64,000 nt of DNA from Steromphala cineraria (Eukaryota > Mollusca > Gastropoda > Trochida > Trochidae), in contig OU744732.1 of assembly GCA_916613615.1 (NCBI GenBank), positions 53,111,727 through 53,175,726 of the forward strand, given 5' to 3'. Position 1 is the stretch's first letter; every line of letters starts with the position of its first letter. Of the stretch, positions 46,054-56,650 are shown in pieces. A program made the translations under genes and the position numbers. Under the pieces are notes generated by a model, which worked only from the letters and a program-made list of their open reading frames with translations, was not told where the DNA came from and searched no databases.

Positions 46054-49000
46054 ATGTCCTATCAACGACAAACACAAATCTTCATCCTTTACTTGGCTTT
46101 TGCGTGGACGGCCTCTCAGTCAAACTCCACGACGACACCGAATCCCTTATTACATGTATGTGATGGGGAAGAATGGTCATGCAAAGGTCGCTGTAATGAG
46201 TTTAGATCACTGCCATGTTCATGTGACATCCGCTGTCTCGTGTACCGCACGTGCTGCGAAGACTACACAGAAGTTTGCGATTATGCCTCGAACTCTAATT
46301 TTCCTGAAATAAGAAAATTTATTAACAAACCCTTGGCGGTTATCGGAAACTATGTCTTTATAAACCAATGCATTGACAAAAACAATTCGGAAGATGGTGA
46401 TCTTGGTGAAAATTATTCATCAAGAATGAACCAGGTGACTGATCGAAAGTTAGGACTACAGTTCAAAAACGGATTCTATTCGAGATGCAACGGGCTCCCC
46501 GAGTTCATTCCGTGGAAAGAGATAACTCTCTGCGAGAGGGCAGATTTTGCAACTTTCGGCATAGTGAATTTCACGACCGTAATAGCCCCATGCAAGACTT
46601 CTTTACAGCCCCCAGATCTGAGTCTACTATCCTTCAGTCCTGTTTATCGTCTGGAGACCGTTCCTGAAGTCTATCACTGCAGCGAAGAATATCGCCGCTT
46701 ATGTTCGTCATTCTATTCCATGGTCAGTGTGACGTCACAGTCTGGGGTACGGAGTCTCTTCAATAACCGGTAAGCAGTTCCGTTGCGATATCAACTTCGC
46801 TATTGTAAATGCTATGCCATTTGTAACATTTGCACAGGGGGTACTCGACTGTACATGCAAACCGGAAGTTGCACCTCTGCAACTACCCATTTCCTTATGT
46901 ACAGTTTTAGAGGAAGACCCCCTACAGTTCACGGTTAGTTTTCGGAATTTGTAATTGTGATTAAACATTCCATTGATGTCTTAAAATCAATTTTCATACT
47001 TGCATGCGGTTGGGGATGACATAGTTAACACTTGAGAATATGAATACATCACTCGGTGGAAAAATCTTTCACATTTTCTTATCAACAAAAATTAACATAG
47101 GAGTAACATGTTATTTCGACGCCCAAAGCACAGACCCCTATTAAAAGGCTATACCATTTAACGAATCCCGATTCGGTGACGAAATCATTAGGCCTATGCG
47201 TGTAGCAGTGTCTGATGTATCTGTTGGCCATGATGCAAGCGCAGATGTTGATATATTTTCCTCTAATGTTGTCTTTTTAAATGAGTTTGATGGTAATGAT
47301 AATGATTTACTAAGTAAAGAAATAAATTGATTATCACCCAATATTATGGCAAAAAATTTCCTTAAAAATGCGACCTTTTGACTATTTGGGAATAATTCAA
47401 TGTGAGACAGAGTAAGCCGAAAGCTTGCATTTTTCATTTTCCATTTTCATCATTCGGTATTTCAATAATAGCATACAACGTAATGATAATGTTGTTAAAT
47501 AGGACTTATGGTTTCATGCACAATCTAAAAAAAACAAAATTCACCATTCATTAAGCAATGGTATACTAAATAGAAATGTTATTTCTTTGTTATATGACCG
47601 TTTTCCGAATACCTCTTAGAGGAATCATTCACTCTGTAAATGCGCAACTATCTGTACAGTCACGGAGGGAGACTACTTTATGGCGTACAGTTTACTTTCA
47701 GTCAAATAATAGCTTGCAACAGTCGAAAATGCATGTTCTTAACTTCAACGAAAATATCAATTAGCATCAATTAATTAATCTTTATCACTGTAATTGAAAG
47801 AATATTACTTTTTTTCGTGAGGCACATTAAATCTTAGCTGTGAAGTGATTTGAGGACTGTCACTTCAAAAACACGATAGATTGGGGTACATGGAAGCTTA
47901 ACCTGTCGTCATTTAAAATTTGAGCATATTGTGAATAAAATATCGTCTATAATTACCGTGAACGTGCAGTAGGGGGTCTTCCTTTAAAACTGTACATAGC
48001 GAAATGGGTAGTTGTATAGGTGCAACTTCCGGTTTGTATGTACAGTCGAGTACCCCCCTGTGATTTCTTCTTTTGAGCAAGTATACGTTTTTTTAATAAT
48101 TACAGAAGAAGCTAGTTCTTCAGTTAAGGTTAAGAAAGTGATCTCTTAAGAATTGAATGTCAGTTTGTGTGTTTGCACTTGAAAATGAACGATGTCTAAG
48201 CAAGCTACATTCAAGGTTGAAGTGATATTTATTATATAATAACTGTCATACCGACTCTCTTTAATTTCGTGTGTACAAATCGTGAGTACAAGGTTGTCCT
48301 TGTTACGCCATACAAAAGCCTATAATTGCTCTTGTAATGTAAAAATTATCTAGCAATTGTAGAAATTATGCATTCTCGGGTCTGCATCTCGTTCCGTAAT
48401 CTCAGATCTATTTTGCAAATAAAGCTAATGATAAGACTTTTTCACATCAAAATTATATTTCTTGGTAAATTGAGATAAGATTGGTAAACAAATATTGAAT
48501 AACATTAGATAATGATGTTAGCCGGAGAATTAAAGTAGTTCCGGTGAGTGTTCACACGACTTGAACACATTCACACAAGTATGAACACTTTTTTAGTGAG
48601 TTCATGAGAAATGAATCGATGAAACTTCGATCACATGACCATGCCCTAGACCAATCAACGTTCGGGAAAACGTGTAACTTCAGAGTGTGAAATTATACAA
48701 AAATGGCCGATAACACTGTTCGCTAGATATTTCTTTTACCTCTTATTTTGCTTGTTCTCTGTATTACACCGCTAATTCTCTGTGACACACTTTTTCTCTG
48801 TGATACACCTATATTCCTCTAAAACACTTCTATTTCTTTTTGCCATTCTGCGTTTCCTCCTCTGTGCCATTCTGCTATTCCTGTGATACACATCCTTTTC
48901 TCTGTTACACACTGTTTTTCCTCTCTGACACACTGCTTTTCTATGTGACACTTGTTACATACTGCTTTTCCTCTGTTACACACTGCTTTTCCTATGTGAC

Positions 49001-52000
49001 TCGCTGTTTTGCCTATGTGATAACTGCTTCTCCCTTGTGACACACTGTTTTCCTCTGTGACACACTGCTGTTTCTATGTGACACTTGTTACATACTGCTT
49101 TTCCTCTGTTACACACTGCTTTTCCTATGTGACTCGCTGTTTTGCCTATGTGATAACTGCTTCTCCCTTGTGACACACTGTTTTCGTCTGTGACACACTG
49201 CTGTTTCTATGTGACACTTGTTACATACTGCTTTTCCTCTGTTACACACAGCTTTTCCTATGTGACTCGCTGTTTTTCCTATGTGATAACTGCTTCTTCC
49301 CCTTGACACACTGTTTTTCTATGTGACACTTGTTACATACTGCTTTTCCTCTGTTACACACTGCTTTTCCTACAATTCTTCTTCAACATTTATTGCTATA
49401 GCCTTGACCCATACTGCTTATTTCACACAAACGTATACAAAAAACGTCTTTCGCTCGTAATCGAGTTTCTTTCATATATGCAGTATTTTTCCTATTTAGC
49501 TCACATGGCCTTTAAGGCCCGATGGGCTTATGGCATGGCATGGTGTCTGGCGTCCGTCCGTCCGTAAACTTTGTGGAACTTCGACTTTTTCTCCAGAACC
49601 ATATGGCCTAGAAAGCTGAACCTTTTTGTTCAGACTCCTTTACTAGTGAGGATTATAAATTGTAGCTTTGGTGGGCACCACGCCCTAAAAACCTATTTTC
49701 ATCTTCTTCTCCAGAAGCATAAGGCTTAGAAAGCTTAAACTTTGTGTACAGACTCCTTGACTATATAGTGAGGATTATAAATTGTAGCTTTGATGGCCCT
49801 GTGGCCCTAACAAAGGCCACAGGGGCCAAACCCTTAAACCTATTTTCGTCTTCTTTTCCAGAACCAAAAGGTGTAAAAAGCTGAAATCATGTGTACAGAT
49901 TAGTCCTTGACTAGTGAGGATTATAATTCAGAACTTTTGGGACCCTCATAAAGGCCACAGGGTGCACGCCCTTAAAATCCGTTTTCGTCATCTTCTCCAG
50001 AACCAAAAGGTGTAGAAAACCGAGATCTTGTGCACAGATTCCTTGACAAGTGAGGATAATGTGCCAATTTTGGTGACCCTCTTTCCACGCCCTTAAGACC
50101 ATTTTTCGTCTTCTCCCCTGGAACATAAAGGCTTAGAAAGCTGAAGTCCTTTGTATAAAATCCTTGACTAGTGAGGATTAAAATGTATAGCGTTAATGAC
50201 ATAGGCAACCTAGTGGCTCCTACTTAAACCTTTTTGCGTCTTCTTCTCCAGATGCACATGGCATAGTATGATGAAACGTGTTTAGAATAACGGGTATTCT
50301 AACAAAATGGTACATTGCCCTGTGTTTTCAAGGTAGGGGGAAACCACACTGCCACACCCTTAAGCAAAATTTAATATGAAGCCTGGTGAGCTAATGAGCT
50401 ACATACATTGCACAAAGCTTTTTATAGGAAAGAAGCAAGCACCGGTCGATTTGGATGGTCTAATTAACATCTAAACTGACAGGCAAAAGAAACCTAACAC
50501 TTTAGTTGCTTTCATCATAATACATAATTTTCAATTACAAATATTTTAAGTTTTAGACGTCGTACGCTAAAACAGAACAGTGCAGGCCTTTAGTTATCAA
50601 TCAAAGAATACTTCTAGTATTTTTAATTTATTTTTTTTGGAAAATTAATTTTAATAAACAACATATGTACATCGATATTAAAGCTATATTTTACCAAAAA
50701 ATTACAAAACAAACCTTGTTTTCCACTCATTTACACTCTTTTTAACATGGTAGGGGTCATGTTGGTGTAAATTTAATTTTTTACCCCGGTCTTCTTTAAA
50801 CAAAGATATCCTAACAAAAAATGAATCAATCAACGATCAATTCATATGAAATATTGTAGATATGATTAATGTTGATGATTCCATAATCAAATGCGTCATA
50901 TATATTGCAAATCGTTGTTAAATCGAAACTAAATGAGGTGTTAGGTTTCTTTTGCTTGTCAGTTTAGTAGCATATTAAGTGTAGACAATATTGTCCTTTT
51001 CTATACATTATTCTTGTTGACGATACCTGGAGCTCAGTTAATAAGTCTCCTGATAGCCAGTTGGAATGTTTTATTATCTGTTTCAGGTACTGTCTGATCT
51101 GTTCCGGGGTCACAGTCACAGAGTGTTCTGTACCAGAGGTTAGGGAGGACGAGGTGCATCATCCAACCCAGTTTATGTCCTTGCTTAATTGGGTTGATAA
51201 GGAAAAGATGAATATTTCCACAAGGTTTGAGGACTCGATGGAGAGTGTGGAGACGACGTGTGATGTTGATGTCACACCGCATGGGTTATGCAAGATTTTT
51301 AGTTGCCCTGAGCGGTCAATAGCGGTGTATAAATCGTCCTACTGCCTACCAGTGCCAATCCCTGTTCAAGTAATCCTTGTGGTCAAAGAACTGACGAATA
51401 ACTCTGAGCTGATTAGTTCCCAAGCTTTTGATACATTTTCAAGAGATTGTTGGTTTAACGGTACTTTTGAAATCACTGTGAATTCTCTATCAGTTCGACT
51501 TTTGTGTAATTGGTCAACAACATCTTTCTCAAATACGCAGCAACTCGAGACGTTGTATAATGAACTTAGCACAACCTTCCAACCGAATATTGGAAAGTCA
51601 CAGATCAAAAACATGAAGACAGTATTTTTATCAGTTTTTGGTCTGCCCATATCAGAAACAGCTTCAGTGTACACGCATCACCAGTTTTCAAACCTTTCAC
51701 CCAATATTGCATGGACATTAGCTATCATAGGTTCTGCCCTGTCTCTAGTCAGCCTGTGCTCCAGGATCACCATCCAACTTCTCTCCCACCTCCTGTACAG
51801 CCAGCCAGGCAGGATGCAGTGTTGTCTCTGTGTCTCTCTCGCTCTTGCTTATGTCTCTTTCCTTCTAACGCAAGGTCTCCAGCAGGACTCCCTACCTTGT
51901 TGGGTCGTCTCCATCCTGATGCATCTCTTCTATCTGTGCAGCCTCTTCTGGATGAATGCTATCACTGTGGATCTGTGGAAACGATTCCGGTATGGGAGAA

Positions 52001-53718
52001 TCCTGTCCTCCATCAGTGAAAGCAGATCCATGAAGCTGATTGTTCTCTACACCTGTCTCCTACCACTTGTCATCGTAGGAGTCAGTATCTCCATGGATCT
52101 TGTTCTGCCAAACAATGAGTTCAGTCCCGCGTATAGTCGACGTCTTTGCTGGATCAACAATTCCTACTCATTGGTCATCTTCTTTGCAGTGCCAGTAAGT
52201 ATCCTGAGTTTGGCAAATATTGTCCTAATCCTCCTAACTTTCAAATCGTTCCTAGATCGCAAGAACAAGTCTGTCTTCATTGATGACTCTGAATCGTCTC
52301 CTGTTCTCAGTATTGGCGTGGTTGGCATTATAACAATTCTAACAGGTATCACTTGGCTTCTTGGAGTCCTTGCTGGTCTTGTGGATAACACTGTACTATG
52401 GATTATCTTTTCTGTTGTAAACTCTACCTATGGTTTGATCGTTGCTCTCCTTCTGATGTGCAACCGACGTATCTGGCTCTCTTTAGAGATTCCCTGTAGG
52501 AAACGAGATCCTGGCATGGTTCATGTCTCTTCTGATGCCACTGGACCAATCTGGCAAATCACATCCAATGCTAGCAACGTACACACTTCTACTCGTATGA
52601 GAAGTGGACCCGATGGACAGGTCTCCTCTGTATTTACCTATGATCAAAATGGACTCACCTTGACTGGTGCTAGCAATGGACGAAATGAACATACCTCTTC
52701 TCATGTCAGCGATGAACAAGATGTAAGCATCTTGTCTGTTCACAACACTACACCAGGGGGTGAAATATCGTCTGATGTACGAAATGAACCAGAAGTGCAA
52801 ACTTTGTCTGTTGTTGGCAATGAACCAGATGAACTCACCTCGTCTGTTGACACATCTCAGCAAGATGAACAGTGCTCATCTACTGTCGCCAACGGGTCTG
52901 AGGAACATATCTCATCTGATGTCGCCAATAGCCACGAAGAACATAATTTGTCTGGTGTCGGCAATAAATCAGATGTTCATATCTTATCTGGTATCGACGA
53001 GATTAGACCAGATGAACATATCTCATCTGATGTCGACATGGGACCAAATGAACGAAGCTCATTTGCTGTCTCCAATGGGTCTGAGGAACACAATTCGTTT
53101 GGTGTTGGCAATGAATCAGATGTTCATATCTTATCTGATATTGATGAAACTACACCAGAGGAACATATCTCATCTGATGTCGACATGGGACCAAATGAAC
53201 GAAGCTCATTTGCTGTCTCCAATGGGTCTGAGGAACACAATTCGTTTGGTGTTGGCAATGAATCAGATGTTCATATCTTATCTGATATTGATGAAACAAC
53301 ACCAGAGGAACATATCTCATCTGATGTCGACATGGGACCAAATGAACGAAGCTCATTTGCTGTCTCCAATGGGTCTGAGGAACACAATTCGTCTGGTGTT
53401 GGCAATGAATCAGATGTTCATATCTTATCTGATATTGATGAAACTACACCAGAGGAACATATCTCGTCTGATGTCGACATGGGATCAGATGAACAATGTT
53501 CAACAGGTTTCGCCTGTGGATCAGATGAAGATATGTTGCCTGGTTCCATCAATCAACCAGATGGAAACGCTTTAGATGTTGACAACCTTCATCCAGCCGA
53601 AAACATCTCAAATGGGGTCAACAATGGACATATGTCTTCTATATATCGGCGACACTACAACAGATCGAAACAGCTCTTGTGGTGCCAGCAAAGAACAACC
53701 AAAGATGTCAACAATTGA
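46054..53718 (+). CDS. somatomedin-B / methuselah-like GPCR, two exons
   Basis: Exon 1 (46054-46769) ends in CCG|GTAAGC and exon 2 (51087-53718) follows TTTCAG. The phase-2 join rebuilds one Arg codon and gives 1115 aa. Residues 1-23 are a signal peptide. Residues 43-75 are a somatomedin-B domain with all eight cysteines (CKGRC..CSCD..C..CC.DY..C). A Cys-rich, N-glycosylated ectodomain follows, and the splice creates NNRYCLICSGV, like the YCALCNG motif of this receptor class. Seven helices lie at about 444-468, 482-502, 510-533, 555-576, 598-624, 645-670 and 674-696, with CWINNS before TM5 and GITWLLG in TM6, as in family-B/adhesion receptors. No GPS cleavage motif is seen. The tail (about 700-1115) is acidic and repetitive. 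Ligand unknown; plasma-membrane location expected. Confidence 0.92.
46833..48062. mobile_element. 1.23 kb element with ~105-bp terminal inverted repeats
   Basis: The left arm (46833-46937) begins CACAGGGGGTACTCGACTG and includes AACCGGAAGTTGCACCT, CAACTACCCATTTC and GGAAGACCCCCTAC. The right arm (about 47952-48062) is its inverted complement with about 10% divergence, ending in CCCCCCTGTG. The middle (about 1 kb) is AT-rich. A 98-codon minus-strand frame (47141-47437) there shows no transposase motif. No clear target-site duplication is seen. It is a non-autonomous or foldback DNA element lying entirely inside the GPCR intron. Confidence 0.85.
48740..49375. repeat. 133-bp higher-order satellite
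   Basis: The base unit of about 20-22 bp (TGTGACACACTGCTTTTCCT) is arranged in a higher-order period of 133 bp, with near-identical copies starting about 48950, 49083 and 49216. A recognisable marker in each is TATGTGATAACTGCTTCT. Degraded base units extend left to about 48740. Confidence 0.93.
49497..50401 (-). mobile_element. family-C element, copy 2 (~0.9 kb, inverted)
   Basis: It is inverted relative to copy 1, beginning TAGCTCACATGG and CTTTAAGGCCCGATGGGC, then GGCATGGCATGGTGTCTGGC and GTCCGTCCGTCCGTAAAC. It continues with five to six tandem units of about 125 bp carrying CCAGAA-CATA-GGC, GACTCCTTGACTAGTGAGG and TTATAAATTGTAGCTTTG. It ends TGCCACACCCTTAAGCAAAA and GGTGAGCTAATGAGCTA, matching the start of copy 1. 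It is non-coding. Confidence 0.85.
52954..53489 (+). repeat. 147-bp in-frame coding minisatellite in the GPCR tail
   Basis: Units start at 52954, 53101, 53248 and 53395, exactly 147 bp (49 codons) apart; the fourth breaks off near 53489. Each begins GVGNESDVHILSDIDETTPE and contains EEHISSDVDMGPNERSSFAV. The second and third copies are almost identical in DNA sequence, so amplification is recent. Shorter diverged units of about 20-25 residues precede it from about 52600. Confidence 0.97.
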
Positions 53719-54085
53719 CGAACTAGATAGCCCCAGCTTGTCTGAATTTGACTCTGGGCATATCTAATCTAGCTTTTATCAGCAATTGCCGCAATGGCCA
53801 TATCTCAAATGATGTCTTAAAAGTGAAACATTGACACATGCTGCTTGTGACAGTAATGAACTCGATAATCAAATCTGGTCTTACTGCGACGCGGGCTAGA
53901 TGGACGTATCTTATCTGCCAGTGACACTCGATTTGAGGTATATTATTTGTCTGATGTCGAACCTCGACTGATGTCACCAATGGCCAAAATTGACACGTCA
54001 TCTGGTGGCAATGATGAACTAGATTTATCCTTCTCATTCGCCAGCACTGAGTCCCAAATTGATGTTTGTCTATAACCGTAGCCAT
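53719..54085 (+). pseudogene. out-of-frame continuation of the GPCR tail repeat
   Basis: After the stop, the sequence still carries tail-like words (CAATGGCCATATCTCAAATG near 53795, GGCAATGATGAACTAGATTT near 54007). Before the stop, a second frame reads YIGDTTTDR near 53641 and then MSTIDELDSPSLSEFDSGHI, which resembles the repeat better than the actual frame (YRRHYNRSKQ). A small indel near 53640 apparently moved the reading frame and shortened the tail. Confidence 0.5.
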
Positions 54086-54173
54086 ATTCTTTTTGTCAGT
54101 TGAAATGCCTATTCCTTAGTTTGATGTTCCCTAAAATGGTGTTAAACCACAGGGATCTCGGAGTTGACAATGT

Positions 54174-54179
54174 AATAAA
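54174..54179 (+). other. candidate poly(A) signal of the GPCR gene
   Basis: AATAAA lies 456 bp after the stop codon, the first hexamer I see downstream. Usage is inferred. Confidence 0.4.
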
Positions 54180-55924
54180 GATAGGGATGGTGTTAATGCA
54201 AGGGTCAGTGGTCAAACTTTGGAGATATTCGAAAATTGGGCGAAATTTTCAGCAAGTGAAACGACTGATCTACGGATCAAATGCATTCTTTTCCGATAAA
54301 ATTTAGTATTAATTGCACCGCACGTTAAAATAGTCGATGTGTCCTGTTTTCGATCAGGTTATAGCAACACTTCAACTGTAGGGTCCTCCCCTCCCCCCTT
54401 GTGTTTTCTATCTTATAGATTTAAAATCACTCTAAAATCTGTATTTCTTGGCCGATGTCGTTCAAATTTGAAATCTAGTTTTATCTCAACATATGAAAAC
54501 GATATATGAGTGCAAAAATCAAGGTTTTGAAATTATATCTTTTATCAAATTTTCCACCCCGAGATTCGAACACCTGTGTGTTGAACAAAGTGTATACATT
54601 ATGTGCAAAATATTTTTTTATTTTATGTCCCGTATTGGCAATGTCATTGGCTTGTGAAGTTTTAGTTTAAGTAAGTGTACCATAGTTCTTGCCTGTTAAT
54701 GCTTTCAAAAAACGTAAATTAGTCCAAATCATGGCATTTAATTTGCAATTTAAATAAAATTTAGTTTCAACGTGTGGGTTTTGGTAACTTATCCAGATTG
54801 TTTTTATATTGTTTCGTTGTCGGCTTGAAATCATCACAATAACAGCTTTAAGATGACCAATTCAGGTAGAGTTTCTTATTGCGAATAAACCAATTACAGA
54901 ACTATATTTGTCCAGCAAATTTATCATAATATATTGTAAGTATTGTAACTAAAAGATTTATTGTAAATGTTGCTGTATTCGTTAACTTATAGTACCTGAG
55001 TCTGAGATTTTGTACAGAGTCTGTCTTGATATCATTAAAATTTGCAAAAAGCCTCTTCGTTTTTCATTTTGAGTTGATGAGAATTTACATTTTTCCAACA
55101 AAGGAAATTGTTATTGAGAGACAAGAGCTAGCAACACTTACTATGGTTGTGTACATTGCATGTCTATCAATCTTACCATCATCAACTAGCGAAACATGAG
55201 TAGGGGAGACCAGGGCAAAGCGCGCCCCCTAACATATAAGTGCGTCTAGTGGGCACCCCGACATATACAGGCTGCAACTTGCACACTATCTCTAATACTT
55301 GTCACATAGACTGTTACATGGCACATGCTTTTTTAATCGACCATTTCGGCATAAGGATATATTTACGTAAACGTATTTTGATTAAGGGGGCGCGCTTTGC
55401 CCTGTCTATCAATCTAAACATGAGTAATGCTGTCCTTATCATCATCAATGTGATTAAAATCCGGAGCGGAACACTCATACTTGGTTTCATCTGATTGTTT
55501 ATGACATTGATTCTCAAATGCATTATTACTTAAGATGTCGACATTGACTTGAAATAGATCTTCTATCCACTTGTCCCGAAATTAAAACCGTATCCTAGTC
55601 TGTCATCCAGGCCCTTAAGCAAAAATATTCAATTGACGACAAACCAAGTCTAGATCACTCAGCTTTTGGCGTAAGTTAAAGTATCTTCTGGGTTTCATTT
55701 TGTTGTAAAACATGAATTTAAAAATATGTCAATATTGAAAAAAATAACCCGCATCCGTGAGTTAATTGGAACGTTGGCACAATTCACACAATTTCATTTG
55801 GAGATTTTACAAGCGCTTCAAACGGAACTTGTTTCGCATTTCATAGTCAACACTATCTTATTATTATGATACCGAACTTACAACACGTACCAAGCTTCTT
55901 GTTTGATCTGAGTCCTGCTTCGTA
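54180..55924. other. AT-rich non-coding stretch
   Basis: No gene is supported. GCGCGCCCCCTAACATATAA near 55219 and AAGGGGGCGCGCTTTGCCCTG near 55384 are inverted partial copies of each other (CAGGGCAAAGCGCGCCCCCT-like), about 165 bp apart. Confidence 0.4.
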
Positions 55925-56281
55925 GGAACAGTAGCACGTTTTCAGGAGGAATATAAGGTGATTTCAGGAAATGAAAATAAATAGTTCCATTTGAAGGACA
56001 ATGTATTAAAACTAAATGAAGCAGTAATAGATAAATATATATTGTAAAGTTCAGCCATGCGATTCTTTTTTCTTACACTAAACAAATTCAAGGGGTTAAC
56101 ACAAAAATGGCCATCAATGGACTATAAATGAATCTATATAATTTGTTCTCTGACTATGGGTGATTAGTTTGTGTAATGAGATTTTTGACACTAAAAAATA
56201 TTACATTTAGCATTATCGTACAATTATAAGTGAAACATTTAAAATATAAAAGTTTCAAAAAACGCGCTACTGCCCCTTTAA
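55925..56281 (+). mobile_element. TTAA MITE, copy 5 (~357 bp)
   Basis: The left end is worn (GAACAGTAGCACGTTTTCAG, TTAA lost). The right end is AACGCGCTACTGCCCCTTTAA. The interior is colinear with copy 1: ATAAGGTGATTTCAGGAAAT, GGACAATGTATTAAAACTAA, AATGGCCATCAATGGAC and TGAGATTTTTGACACT. Confidence 0.85.
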
Positions 56282-56316
56282 AATTAACCTTACTGCCATC
56301 CTTTAACATTGCACTA

Positions 56317-56650
56317 AGGGACCGGTCATTTATTATAGGTGGGGGTGGGCCGGTGATTTTAGGGGGTGGGTCACAAAAAAATAAGACAGCCTTTAGGGGT
56401 GGGTCACAAAAAAATAAGACAGCCTTTAGGGGTGGGTCATAAAAAATAAGACAGTATTTTAGTGCTGTTTTCAAACATGACAACAAATTTGGGTGGGTCA
56501 TAAAAAAATATGACAGGCATCAGTGGGGGGTCATAAAAAATCATGACAGCTTTCAGGGGTGGGTCACTTTTTTTGGGACATACTGTGGGGAAATTTCACC
56601 GGCCCAACCCCCCCCCCCCCCCCCCCCCCTATAATAAATGACCGGTCCCT
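56317..56650. mobile_element. 334-bp TIR element with internal 34-bp tandem repeats
   Basis: The left end AGGGACCGGTCATTTATTAT, AGGTGGGGGTGGGCCGGTGA is mirrored on the right by TCACCGGCCCAACCCC, a run of more than 20 C, then ATAATAAATGACCGGTCCCT. The inside holds about six G-rich units (AGGGGTGGGTCACAAAAAAA, TAAGACAGCCTTT) of 33-34 bp. It is non-coding and sits 35 bp downstream of MITE copy 5. Confidence 0.9.

Larger units (their letters stand above)
46770..51086 (+). other. repeat-filled intron of the SMB-GPCR
   Basis: It is a GTAAGC..TTTCAG intron of 4317 bp. It contains the 1.23 kb TIR element (46833-48062), the 133-bp array (48740-49375) and family-C copy 2 (49497-50401). The reading phase is preserved across it, so no missing coding exon is required. 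Confidence 0.85.

Noticed and set aside
42150..49375. Satellite arrays considered as CRISPR
   Set aside because: Units are tandem without unique spacers, and the genome is animal.
52483..53575. Long alternate-frame ORFs over the GPCR tail on both strands
   Set aside because: The 147-bp repeat is a multiple of three, so alternate frames also stay open; only the frame continuous with the seven-helix domain is supported.
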